64,000 nt of DNA. Origin: Azolla caroliniana. Lineage: Eukaryota; Polypodiophyta. Below, piece by piece: positions 44,501 through 55,395 of this stretch. A program made the position numbers and the translations under genes. The DNA lies in the NCBI GenBank assembly GCA_043228905.1, contig JBHGNT010000003.1:6200001-6264000 (forward strand), in the 5' to 3' direction. The notes below the pieces were generated by a model. It was not told the origin of the DNA. It did no database searches and saw only the letters and a list, made by a program, of their open reading frames with translations. The stretch's first letter is position 1, and each line of letters starts with the position of its first letter.

Positions 44501-46450
44501 AGCACTTGCCACTAAGGATGCATTCAATTTATGATCCTAGTGTTATGAATTCATGGACTGGTGCCACTAGATGTATCTTATTAAAATTTCATAATGTTCA
44601 ACCTAATGCCAAATGATCATTGAATGCTTGCATTTGAAGATACTTGATATATGGGATTTCAACTCATGGCAACTTGCTATCCAACAGAAGATGAGTGGAT
44701 AAAGAGTTATGTTTGCATGAATATATCTCTATAATGTATCAATGCGTGTGTGCTTTTCGATGTGTATGCATGAGCACGGAGTTCACACTGCTGGGAACAA
44801 GTCTATGAGCTTCAATTAAAGTTAACAGCCAGAAATGTCTCAATGTTTTTTCATTTGGAATAAGTCCACTCAATATAAGGGATTCATGATCATGTGTGTC
44901 TTTCCTTATGTAATGAAATCATCAAGAAGAATACATTTTAGCACAAATAAATGATTTCCCAAAGTCGTACTTTGAAATAACAATTTGAACGAGTTATTCA
45001 ACATAAAAGTTGGTGGGAGGTAGCTTTGAAATGATGCTATGGCCGAATGACACAATATAAATACTTGTCCAAAGCCATACTTGAATGCGGCTATTTGAAT
45101 GAATTATTCAACAAAAATGCCGGTAGAAAGTGGCTTACAAATAAGGTTGTGACCAAGGATGTCAATCATTATGAGCTCCCCATTGTTTTCCCCACATTGT
45201 TTAGGCAATGCCTAACACGGTTTGTATTTAAATTACTCAATCGTGATGGTTGTTTTTCCTCAACCCATTGCTCTGACACTTGGGACCATAACTAGATATG
45301 CTCAAATATAGTCGGTAAGAGATGTCTTCATTGTTTGTTGGAGCACAACTCAATTATGATAGACAAGGGAATCACTTTTCATAAAGAAAGGTGGATTTTG
45401 GAGTAGCCCCTTTTGATAGAAAGAGAGAGGGGCAATCTTGTAAAAAATAAAAGTTGGCACAACAATTGGCCATAAGAGATGAGAGGGATGAATTCACTGG
45501 ACTCTCGATTGTTTGTTTCGATCTTGAGACCGAGAAATAGAAATGAGCTCTCAGCATTTGTGATAGTAAATATTCTTCAAGGGAAGGTTTCAAAATGGTT
45601 ATAACTTGTAGCTTTACTGCCCTGTTGTAGTTGCAAATCGTGGAGCAAGAATTGGAGGTACCTTTTTATTTGTTTAAGTGGCAACGAGGGAAAAGAAATA
45701 CAAATGCTTTTCTTCATGTGACGTTGAACATTTGAGCTGGAGTTCAGCACATGGACAATGCAGCCCTTAGTAAAGAAAACCAAAAGCCAAAAAAACAAAG
45801 CTCATCGAAAACTACGAAAACAAAAGTAAAAAGGACAAGAGACGAAACAAACATACATGACAAGCTTGGAAATGAGGATCAATAGGCCTCCTAAGGAAGA
45901 GGAGGAAGACAGAAAAATGAACAACAATAGTGTGAATTGGTTGAGTTTATTCCTCGGAGTATGACGACACTCTTCCTTTTTTCTCATGTTTCATGGAGCT
46001 GTGGCTTTAGGTAGGGTTCAGGAGCCCTTCTTTGTCTGGTTCAAAAAAAGCACAATCATTTGCATTATTTTCGAAAGCTATGGATTCGGAAACCGCTCAT
46101 TCATCGCAGGAATGCAGAGTGAATCTCCAAAAGTGCTACTGTCTTTTATATAGCATCTAGATTGAGTAAAGACAATAGCGTCTAGACTTACTAAAGTGTG
46201 CAAACGTATCATACTATTGCTATGCTAACTTCAACCCAAAGATCCATCTATATGCATCCATTTACAAAGTGTCTCCTTCTAGACGGAATGAGGTGCTTAC
46301 TAATAATAGTGGGAAGGCTACAAAAAGCGGGGCACGTCGATTCGCCGAGCTATACAAAGCTCTTTCTGTGAGCGAATTTTGGGTGACGACGAGCACAAGG
46401 ACACACTAATGTTGTCCCATTAACACCGATGATGATTATGAGTATTGAGG
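41566..46450. other. Long intergenic region, no gene recognised
   Basis: Many short frames, none with a domain I recognise. One diverged ~113-bp direct duplication lies near 44950-45180 (GA(G/A)TTATTCAACA occurs in both copies, and both contain CCAAAG(T/C)C(G/A)TACTT). No intact LTRs, TIRs or RNA genes were seen. Confidence 0.5.
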
Positions 46451-46454
46451 AGTA

Positions 46455-47007
46455 TCCACACACACACGCACCCACACCCACACCCACCCACATACATATA
46501 CATATACATACAAAATAATGAGAGTGAGATGGTGAAATGAAGCAGGTTTGTTAACTAACTTAACCATCTTAACTAACTTAACTACCTCACTCGCTCACTC
46601 ATTTTCAACTACTCCTACTACTACTCCTACTACTCCTACTCCTACTCCTACTCCTGCTCCTGCTCTTACTCATACATACTCTACTCCAACTCCAACTCCA
46701 ACTCCAACTACTAAAATCTACTTGTATGGAAGAAAGGCCAAAGAAAACAGGATTCTCTCTTCTCTCTTTTCTTCCTAGTACCTACTACTCTTTTGTATGA
46801 ATAATTTGAATGTAGACTGTAGTATGTGCCTTTTCTTTCTCTATCCACTCCCAACACTCTTTCCTCTTTTTGTCTTCTTCCTCCTCTCTCTCTCTCTCTC
46901 TCTATTTTTCCTCTTCCCTAACACACTACTCTGTTTTGCTCTCTTCACTTCCCTACTCTGTTTCTCTCTCTCTCCTCTCTCTCTCTCTCTCTTTCTCTAT
47001 GTGCTCT

Positions 47008-47053
<46 letters not shown>

Positions 47054-47240
47054 CTAACACCCTACTCTGTTTTGCTCTGTTCTCTTCCCTACTCTGCTTC
47101 TCTGTTTCTCTCTCTCTATGCAATCTCTCTGTGCTCTTGTGTGTGAGAGTCTGTGCATTGGCTAAAAAGAAATAAAGCAGAGCAGAGAGAATAAATAAAA
47201 ATAGCCTGCACCTGCAAACTGTGCTGGCTATGGAAGGAAT

Positions 47241-47282
<42 letters not shown>

Positions 47283-47386
47283 GCTCTTTTAGCTTTTTCT
47301 TCATATTTTCCTTCATATTTTCTCTGTTTCTGTCTCTGTCTCTGTCTCTGTCTCTCTGTAGGTGAAAACCTCGAGAAAGCTGTCTC

Positions 47387-47439
<53 letters not shown>

Positions 47440-47702
47440 CTGTGTCTGTGTCTGTGTGTGTCTGTGTATGTCTGTGTGTGTGCAGGTAGAAGGAACCATT
47501 AGAAAAGCTCATATCGAGCCTTTTTCTGAGTACAGAGACAGGCACAGAAAAGGGACCCTTCTCTCTCTGTTCTCTCTCTCTCTCTCTGTCTCTCTCTCAC
47601 TGTGTCTCTCTCTCTCTCTCTCTGCCTCTCTGTCTCTCTCTCTTTTGCCCTGTAAATTTGGTCTCTCAATTCTCTCTGTTTCTTCCTTCCTTCTCCTTGC
47701 AA

Positions 47703-47738
<36 letters not shown>

Positions 47739-47900
47739 AGTCTCAGAGGCGCCTCTGTCTCTGTCTCTCCCTCTGCATCTGTCTCTCCGTGTCTGTGTGT
47801 GTTTAGGGTAATAATAGATCTCTCATACAGCAGCAGCAGAAGAAGAAGAGAAAGAAAGAGAAATTCACACACAAAGAGAGAGAGAGAGAGAGAGAGAGAG
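46455..47900 (+). repeat. Microsatellite belt upstream of the RING gene
   Basis: Successive simple repeats: CA/CCCACA (46458-46500), CTACTC/ACTCCTACT (46610-46715), long CT arrays (46885-46903, 46970-47050, 47243-47280, 47391-47435, 47560-47650, 47707-47735), CTGTCT and TGTGTC variants (47325-47480) and (GA)n (47874-47901). The + strand is pyrimidine-rich over about 1.2 kb. Open frames here are Ser/Leu or Arg/Glu artefacts. CT/GA arrays next to plant transcription starts can bind GAGA-type BBR/BPC factors (established knowledge); that they do so here is inference. Confidence 0.85.
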
Positions 47901-48014
47901 AATCAGCGAAAGTTCAGCTGCCAATTGTGTCTGCTTTACGCATGCCCATTTGGGCACCCCCTTTCTCTCTCTACTTCTTCTTCTTCTTCTTCTGTCTTTT
48001 CTTCACACAGATTG

Positions 48015-48149
48015 ATGATGATGATGATGATGATGCAGAAGATCGTGGATTACATCAGAAGGTCTGAACAGATCAAAGCACGCGCAAATCTCATTCTCTT
48101 ATTTCCCGTGACACACGCACACAGTCCCATCTCTCTGTGTTCTGTCTGA
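48015..48149 (+). CDS. Upstream ORF in the RING gene leader (44 codons)
   Basis: Begins with seven tandem ATG codons from a GAT repeat and encodes Met7-QKIVDYIRRSEQIKARAN and so on, ending at TGA 48147-48149, 375 bp before the main start. If transcription begins in the CT-rich region upstream, this uORF and further ATGs near 48193-48245 precede the main frame and could reduce its translation. No protein family was recognised. It may lie outside the mature mRNA. Confidence 0.3.
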   Translation: MMMMMMMQKIVDYIRRSEQIKARANLILLFPVTHAHSPISLCSV

Positions 48150-48312
48150 CATTATCAGATTTCGAATTAAACTGAAGAAGAAGAAGAAGAAGATGATGAT
48201 GATGATGAAGAAGAAGATGAAGAATGGATGACAACAATCTCATGTTTTCAGAGCTGTAATCACAGAATCAGAAGCAGAAGCAATCTTTGCTCACACAAAC
48301 AGACAAGACACA

Positions 48313-48485
48313 GAACTCTCTGAAGTAGGAATTCAGAGACGAACACACAGCTTTCCATTTCTCTGATAAGGTTTTGGATTTCTGTCAGAAGCGATAAACA
48401 GAACTCTCTGAAGTAGGAATTCAGAGACGAACGCACAGCTTCCCAAATTCTCTGATAAGATTTGGATTTCTGTCAGAAGCTTCGA
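48313..48485 (+). repeat. 88-bp tandem duplication in the RING gene 5' leader
   Basis: Two near-identical copies (from 48313 and 48401), each running CTCTGAAGTAGGAATTCAGA through TTTCTGTCAGAAGC, with a handful of differences. The second copy ends 40 bp before the start codon. Confidence 0.92.
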
Positions 48486-48524
48486 TTTGTTTTTCTGCTT
48501 GTTTGTGAGATTGTTGAAGAAACC

Positions 48525-51500
48525 ATGGCAGCTCCATCCACGGCAGATCACGCGCAAGAACCAGTTGGGAAGCTACCCCACAATCACAGGAACAGTGCTA
48601 ATGAGACCCCATCGCCTGCTTCTGCAGATCGCAATCCTACGAATAACTTATCCTCCAAAATCAACAGGTCATCCTTAAAGATTCTGCACAGTAGGTATGT
48701 GAATGTGCAGTCCATCCATTCCAGTTCTCTGAGGAAGGTGCAGGAGGTCGATCATGGCGATGGCGAAGGCGATGAGGATGGCATGCTCAACCTCCTGAAT
48801 AGCTCAACGACAGTACTGTCCACATTAAAGTCTGACAGCAGGCGTTCTTACAGTAATCTAATGGTGAGACCTTCGTCTGCCATAGCTGAGCAGGAGACGC
48901 TTACGACGAATAAGAATAAGAACAAAAACAAGAACAATTACATACCTGCTCAGGATCAAGCTCAGGCTCAGGATCAAGCTCAAGCTCAAGCTCAAGCTCC
49001 GCCACGCCCCAAAGGTCTAATGAAGAGGCTTGGTTCTTTCCTCTCCTCAAGGAAGAAACCTGCAGCATCTGCACCTTCTCCTGCTCCTGCTCCAGCTCCA
49101 GCTCCTGCCATGAAAGCTACTGGGAACCTTGTGGAGGACCATAATGCAAATAGCTGGAGCTTCAAGAAGCTTCAGGCTGTCACTCCACTGCAGCAGAATG
49201 GCACTGTGAAGGCTAGTACTGAGGAATGCGTGGTGCAGAAGATGGCCCCGAAGGCATGTCCATGTGAGGATGGCGATGGAGGAGGTGGAGGTGGAGGTGG
49301 AGATCGAAGTAGCGATCTTGATCATGGTGATTCAGTTCAAGCCCCAGATCATGCTCCACTCTCCAATTCTGCCCTAAATCCTTCTGCGGCGACCAGTGTA
49401 AGCCATCCTTCTGAAGGAGGCGCGAGCAGCACTGTAGCTTCTGCAGGTTTAATGGCGGAGCTTCCATCCACAGGGGTGAGGTTGGATGGGTCGAATCCGT
49501 CAGGCATTAGCTCCAGCATAAGATCATCCTCCGGCTGTGGCAATTTGATGCAAGAGTTCAACGCAGGGTCGTCCCGCATAGGAAGCGGTCGCCATGAAAG
49601 CTCTGCGAGCAGAGGGGGAGGAGGATCGTCTTCATCTTCGTCGTCTCTGCACACGCGGAGGAAGAGCTTGAGGCGAGTATGGCAGCAGGTGGGAGGGAGA
49701 GTGTTCTCGTGTGGCAGTAGCAGTGGATACATGAGCGGGATACTGGTGGAGGAGATGGAGCATCAGAGGCCCCTCCCATCCGCCATAGCTGATCTTTCTC
49801 AGCTCCATGGCACTGTGGGTGCTTACCCCACCATAAGCTGCAGAGGATCTAGCTCCCATGATGCCATGGCGTTCTATGCTAGCAGTGGCGATGGCAGTGC
49901 CACTGGTGCAGGCCCACAGCGCCTAGACGAGGATTTGGTCTTGGATGAAGCCTACTGGCTGTCTCTTGCAGAATCTATCATGGAGAGGCAGCGGCAAGAA
50001 CGAACGCGACAGGTACACAGTGGCTGCAGTACAAGTAGAGATGGAGATGGAGATGGCGATGGCGATGGCGATAGAGCTGGAGCTGGAGCTTCAGCAGTAG
50101 CAGGCGGGGGAGGATGCGTTGCAGGAAAGAATCCTGGGGCTCGCCATAGCTATGGGGATCATTCTAACTCACCTGCTTCTTTTTCTTCTTCTTCTGGCGC
50201 TGCTGGTGCTGCGATCATGGATCCATCTGCAGACCATGAAAGCTCAAATACTGCACACAGTCGTGAATCATGGAGTGAGGCAGGGCGGCTTATTAACCCA
50301 TGGCAGAAATCAGAGGTGGAGCCATGGCCGCAGGAGGAAGGAGCAACATACTCAGAATTGAAGATAGAGGAAGAAGAACCATCGTCGTCCTCCTCATCAC
50401 TGTCGTCTTCTTCATCGTCCAAGCGTCCAGAGATGGTGAACGACTACTGTGGTGCTTCAGTTCTTGGTGCCTCCTTCGACAGTTCGATCACGAATGGTGG
50501 GAATTACAGCAAGAAGAAGCCATGGATGACGATCAAGAGGATGCAGATGGCGCGATCGTCGCTGAAGCAGCACTGCAGCGGTAATAATGGGAAGGAGATG
50601 CAGTGGTTGTCTCATCATCGCTTGAACACAAAGCTGGAAGAATCGCCATGTCTGCTGCAGAGTCATCACCTGCAGCAGAGGGTAGCTACGGCGGAGGGAG
50701 GAGGAGCAGGTGGGGTAGCGGGTTGCTCTAGATCAGACAATAGTGGTGGTAGTAGCAGCAGCAGCAGTAGTAGCAACAGCCAGAGAAATGCAGTGGAGAT
50801 TAGGGTTAGGAACCAGAGCAATGGAGGGATGGATCAATACAGCCATCATCACCACCACCATCAGAGCTGTAACAACAGAGATGGTGCAGAGAGCAGTGGG
50901 GCTGGAGGAGTGGATCGAATGTCAGAGCAAAGGAGAGGAGGAGGAGGAGCGGAAACGTTACAGCCTTTGGAGAAGTTTCTGATGCTAGAGAGGGCGGATG
51001 GTCAAGGATCCATGGAAGCTTCGGCCCAGAAGGAGGTGGAGGAGGAGGAGGAGGCAGTGGCAGTGGCGATGGCGATGGCGATGGCTGTGGAGCCGAGCGC
51101 AGGCGGAGGAGGAAGGACATCGTTAATGGCGCTGCTACATGAAGAGAAGGAAGAGGAAGAAGTGCAGCATCAGCAGCAGCAACCAGGGATGGTCTGTGAT
51201 CGCGAAGAACTATCTCTGCAGCAGAAATTAGAAGAAGAAGAAGAAGAAGAAGAAGAAGACGATGGATTGGAAGAAGATGAAGATGAAGATGAAGACGAAG
51301 ATGAAGATGAAGAAGACGAAGATCAAGAAGGAGAAGAACAGAAGGTGAAGACGAAGATGAAGGCGACGAAGAAGAAGAAGAAGAAGAAGACGAAGAAAAA
51401 GAAGAAGGGAAGGGCTATGGCGATGGCGAACGATCCTCTGCAGTGCTGTGTGTGTATGGTGGGGCGGAGAGGGGCTGCCCTAATCCCCTGCGGCCATACC

Positions 51501-51593
51501 TTCTGCAGGAGCTGCAGCAAGCAGCTGTTCGCAGAGCGCGGAGCTTGCCCGCTCTGCAACAACCTCATCGTTCAAGTCCTCCATATCTTCTGA
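48525..51593 (+). CDS. Large RING-HC (C3HC4) protein, probable E3 ubiquitin ligase
   Basis: Uninterrupted 1022-residue frame. The start is the first in-frame ATG, in the strong plant context AACCATGGC; the open frame extends 21 codons upstream without an ATG. The RING finger occupies residues 974-1011: C-x2-C-x11-C-x-H-x2-C-x2-C-x10-C-x2-C, all eight ligands present, followed by LIVQVLHIF at the very C-terminus. That tail and the upstream RTSLMALLHEE motif (about 863-873) fit a plant RING family whose members end in ...LDIF. The rest is low complexity: Gln-Ala and Lys-Asn repeats (about 140-175), Ala-Pro, Gly and Ser runs, an acidic tract (about 902-941) and a Lys-rich stretch (about 942-965) that could be a nuclear signal. 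Role inferred: substrate ubiquitination with an E2. Substrate unknown. No intron was seen within the frame. Confidence 0.9.
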   Translation: MAAPSTADHAQEPVGKLPHNHRNSANETPSPASADRNPTNNLSSKINRSSLKILHSRYVNVQSIHSSSLRKVQEVDHGDGEGDEDGMLNLLNSSTTVLSTLKSDSRRSYSNLMVRPSSAIAEQETLTTNKNKNKNKNNYIPAQDQAQAQDQAQAQAQAPPRPKGLMKRLGSFLSSRKKPAASAPSPAPAPAPAPAMKATGNLVEDHNANSWSFKKLQAVTPLQQNGTVKASTEECVVQKMAPKACPCEDGDGGGGGGGGDRSSDLDHGDSVQAPDHAPLSNSALNPSAATSVSHPSEGGASSTVASAGLMAELPSTGVRLDGSNPSGISSSIRSSSGCGNLMQEFNAGSSRIGSGRHESSASRGGGGSSSSSSSLHTRRKSLRRVWQQVGGRVFSCGSSSGYMSGILVEEMEHQRPLPSAIADLSQLHGTVGAYPTISCRGSSSHDAMAFYASSGDGSATGAGPQRLDEDLVLDEAYWLSLAESIMERQRQERTRQVHSGCSTSRDGDGDGDGDGDRAGAGASAVAGGGGCVAGKNPGARHSYGDHSNSPASFSSSSGAAGAAIMDPSADHESSNTAHSRESWSEAGRLINPWQKSEVEPWPQEEGATYSELKIEEEEPSSSSSSLSSSSSSKRPEMVNDYCGASVLGASFDSSITNGGNYSKKKPWMTIKRMQMARSSLKQHCSGNNGKEMQWLSHHRLNTKLEESPCLLQSHHLQQRVATAEGGGAGGVAGCSRSDNSGGSSSSSSSSNSQRNAVEIRVRNQSNGGMDQYSHHHHHHQSCNNRDGAESSGAGGVDRMSEQRRGGGGAETLQPLEKFLMLERADGQGSMEASAQKEVEEEEEAVAVAMAMAMAVEPSAGGGGRTSLMALLHEEKEEEEVQHQQQQPGMVCDREELSLQQKLEEEEEEEEEDDGLEEDEDEDEDEDEDEEDEDQEGEEQKVKTKMKATKKKKKKKTKKKKKGRAMAMANDPLQCCVCMVGRRGAALIPCGHTFCRSCSKQLFAERGACPLCNNLIVQVLHIF

Positions 51594-52390
51594 GTAATCT
51601 TCATCAATCCATGGCCATAGCCATAGCCATAGCCATCATCATCCTCATCACCATCACCATGACAGGCATCAGTCATTCTGATGCATTCATCATGCTCATC
51701 ACCATCGCCATGACAGGCATCAGTCATCCAGATGCATTCAATCAGGCACCCAGATGCATTCAATCAGGCATCCAGATGCATTCATCATATTCATCACCAT
51801 CACCATGACAGGCATCAGTCATCCAGATGCATTCATTCAGGCATCCAGATGCATTCATCATGCTCCTCACCATCACCATGACAGGAATCATTCATCCAGA
51901 TGCATTCATCATCCTCATCCTCGTCACCATCACCATCACCATGACAGGCATCAGGCATCCAGATGCATTCATCATCATCATCACCATCACCATCATCATC
52001 ACCATCACAGGCATTCAACCATTCATCAAGATGCACCATATGCATGCATCCTGATTGTCGTCATCACCATCACCATCCAGATGCATTCAACCATTCCCCT
52101 AGAAGCACCATATGCATGCCTCCTCATTGGATCACCATCACCATCACATGCATCACCGGAGCATTCATCCATTCATCATCATCAAAGCCATCATCATCCC
52201 ATTCATGCATCTTCTGGATACAGTCATTCATTCATTCATTTCATCATGCATCTGGATACAGTCATCCATTCATTTTATCATGCATCCCATCCCATCCCAT
52301 CATGATGCATTGATTCATCATGCATCATTCTATACTCATTCATTCATGCACCATGATGTATTCATTCATTCATGCATGTATCATCATCCA
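51594..52390 (+). repeat. RING gene 3' region: CATCACCATGACAGG minisatellite and CAT-rich repeats
   Basis: Directly after the stop, units of ATCACCATGACAGGCATCA followed by a TCCAGATGCATTCAT-type half recur about five times (near 51650, 51700, 51800, 51865, 51930), then decay into CATC and CATTCATT repeats to about 52390. The His-rich frames across it are translation artefacts of CAY repeats. Probably contains the 3' UTR; no clear poly(A) signal was found. Confidence 0.85.
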
Positions 52391-52599
52391 TCTTTGTATC
52401 AAAATCCCCCCCTAACCCCTTTTTTCCTGACCAAAAAAACAGAGAAACCCATCCATTCTTTTGTTTCACTTGTTCCCCCCCCCATCCCCCCCCCCCTTCA
52501 AATAACAATAATCATCCAAATTACTTTTGGACCCATTTGGGCGAACCAACCAACGATTGTCGTGCCGACCGAACATGTATAGCTCGTGTGCATCATGCT

Positions 52600-52840
52600 C
52601 TACAGAATCATGGCCCTCGCATCTTGTGCCCCCCAATACAATCACCGAATGATGGGTGACCAACCATCTTATGCCCCCCGGACGCAATTACCAGATCATG
52701 GGTGTCCATCTTGTGCTCACGGACACAATTACCGGATCATGGGTCTCCATCTTGTGCTCACGTACCTTTCATGGGTGTCCATTTTGTGCCCCCGGACGGA
52801 CGATCATGGGCACCCGCCCATCTTGTGCCCCCGAACAGTG
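52600..52840 (+). repeat. ~48-bp minisatellite (about five units)
   Basis: Imperfect tandem units sharing ATCATGGGTGTCCATCTTGT and GTGC(C/T)C(C/A)CGGAC, most divergent at the left edge. Precise unit boundaries vary by small indels. Just upstream are two poly(C)-rich stretches (52407-52495). Confidence 0.85.
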
Positions 52841-52919
52841 TCATTCCTATCTATATCTACTGGCACGATCCCAGGGAGTGTGGCATCGTAAGCATATCTA
52901 GCTATATAGCTAGGTGCAG

Positions 52920-53149
52920 TTAACTCATTGCATTGGAACATGATGTGATATCGAAACTCCGATCCAATCTTACCAAGGAGGGGGGTTTGTGCCTCTTTTC
53001 CCTCAACCCAATGGCATGTGTATGTATGTATTTGTTAACTCATTGCATTGGAACATGATGTGATATCGAAACTCCAATCCAATCTTACTAAGGAGGGGGG
53101 TTCGTGCCTCTTTTCCCTCAACCCAATGGCATGTGTATGTATGTATTTA
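52920..53149 (+). repeat. 115-bp tandem duplication followed by (ATGT)n
   Basis: Two copies beginning TTAACTCATTGCATTGGAAC at 52920 and 53035, differing at about four positions, the second running into a (TATG)n microsatellite (53130-53185). Low divergence indicates a recent event. Confidence 0.93.
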
Positions 53150-53189
53150 TGTATGTATGTATGTATGTATGTATGTATGTATGTATACC

Positions 53190-55140
53190 AACCCGTCGTG
53201 AACATCGGAGGAGCGTGTGTGTTCGTTAGGAACTTCGTCCATCTGACTTAAAACTTTCCACCTGGTTTCCTTTCCTTTCCTTCTCGTGGAAACTTGTAAA
53301 AACAAAAAGGAACATTGAGAGAGCACACTAATGTTGAGGAGAAAAACAAGTTTTAATGACGTGCAATTTACTTTGCTAAAGTTGTAAAACCCCACAATTT
53401 GTGTTGTGTTCTTGTTTTTGGTAGGAGTTTTTTTTTCTAGTATGCCATCCATATGCTCGTCAAGAAGGAAACATGGTCATTATTCCCATTTTTTATTGCA
53501 AAAATGTTATGGGTGATTCGAAGCTCTCAATGCATATTGACCATGTATGTTATTCATATGCATGATGCCTACTTGGTATTTATTTTGTATCGAGAACAAA
53601 TCGCTCCTACAATTCCCAATAACTTAATGGAATAATTACGCTCCATCTCATCTCTTCCCATTCACTGTTTGCTTTTCCATCTCGTCCATCTTGTTGTCCT
53701 TGTGGTTGATCTTATGTGCAAGTGGCCAATGTGCACATCAATATTAGCATTTTATATATAATCACACATTTGCGAAACCACAATAAGGCATTGTGTGGAA
53801 CAAGAAGCCTTTTAAACTTGTTATGACCATAGATTGGAAGGTTGTTAACTCTTCATCTGTGTATGATGTGTGTTGTTCATGGATTTTCTTAACATTCTCA
53901 ACACAAAATCTATTCATTTTAATGCCTTGGAAGGATGTTGGTTGTTTCCATTTCTCTTCCTCTTTATGCGTTCATGTCTCTCCATAATCCTTTATGAGAA
54001 TTATTTATGATGCTTGGTCACATGGGGTTTTTGTGTCAACATTGCTCCTTTGAGTTGGGGCCTTTGTTGTTCTAAGAAGTGTACTCTGAAAATTTATGCA
54101 AATGCCATGTTTCACAAGGAACATTGATTGTGCCTTATTGTTTACGAAGCTTGGATGGTATATTCGACTTGTTGATCATTCCAAGTGTTAATCCATCGCT
54201 AGTGTCCCAAAAAAAGAGTTATGGTATTGCAGTATGCCATCACGTGCGTGGTTTGATGCGGTATTACAATCTTATGTGGTTTGATGTAGTATTAATAACA
54301 TGATTTCCAAGTTCAATTTATGCCGTCACATGTGTTGTTTTGAACATCGCTTATGTTGATTTTGTTTAAAATTATTCTAGATTGTCATACAACCTTGGGA
54401 GTACAAGGAGTTGTATGACATAACAAGTTTATTACACATAAACTAGCCACTTACTATTTACTATTTATTAGAATAGTCATTTTGTTAGTCGTACACTATA
54501 AAAGTTATCTTTTGAAAAACGGTTAGATAGGTAGGGTGAATGTTGCATAACACCTAGATAGCAAATTGGTCTCTCCCCATTGCTCCGTAAATGCGTTGGC
54601 GTCTCGTACGTTGCATTCTCAAATTCTTAGAGGCATATAAGCACATTATAAAATGTCTTTCCCGATAATGCCTTTAAGCGAGAACCTCAATATATGTACA
54701 AATTTCACATCGTGCATGATTTTCATGATTACCTTCATGGCACACTTCTATTTGCTGGTTCGGATCTTCTCTCTACCACAACCAAACAAGAGTTCATGGA
54801 ATCATATTACTAAAGCAAAATTTAAGCATGCAATTTGATACTTCCAAGAACTTTATATTATCTTAAATGCGTAAAAAGTAGTGAGGTTCGATATATTCTA
54901 TTACTTTTTCGCCCATTTACATGTAAAGAGCATTTTAAATATTGAGATTGCGTATATCTATCTTCCTAGTCCATGGTTCATACCTCGAAGACCTAAATTT
55001 CTATCTCCATATCTCGAACGCTTAAAAAATAGGTTGATTTTAATTATTTTATTGATTTTACTCAACCAAAACACGCTACTAGTATACATATTTACATAGG
55101 TTTAACTAAATGTTTATTAGTTTCTTCCATTGAAACAGAA
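53190..55140. other. Intergenic, no gene recognised
   Basis: Short frames only; no domain, repeat or RNA gene identified. Confidence 0.45.
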
Positions 55141-55143
55141 TTT

Positions 55144-55395
55144 GAAAAGGGTTGTTACCTAGAGGCTATATACTATGAAAATGGTTGATACCTAAAGCCC
55201 ATTTAGTATGAAAAGGTTTGTTACCTACACAATATAGTGGGAAAAGGCTTGTTACCTAGGTGCAATATAGTATGAAAGGGTTGTCACTTAGAGGCAATAT
55301 AGTAGTGATATAATTTAAAGAATGATATTTGTCTATTCTCCCATAGAATTGAAGCCTACTATGACAAGGGTCATTACCTAGAGGGAATATAGTAA
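55144..55395 (+). repeat. ~35-bp tandem repeat, five units plus a detached sixth
   Basis: Units with consensus GAAAAGGGTTGTTACCTAGA then GGCAATATAGTAT start near 55144, 55178, 55216, 55240 and 55273; a sixth copy lies at about 55362-55395 after a spacer. The spacer words AAGAATGATATTTG and AAGAATAATGTTTG follow units five and six, so a longer block was also duplicated. Confidence 0.8.

Noticed and set aside
46797-47872. Several frames of 67-163 codons with Ser-Leu or Arg-Glu repeats
   Set aside because: All arise from CT/GA microsatellites; no non-repetitive domain is present.
48462-48524. A 21-codon N-terminal extension of the RING protein
   Set aside because: The upstream codon at 48462 is TTG, not ATG, and lies in the duplicated leader; the ATG at 48525 has a strong context.
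51754-52582. His-rich frames of 116-183 codons after the RING gene
   Set aside because: They are translations of CAT/CAC repeats in several frames at once, have no domain and begin inside the minisatellite.
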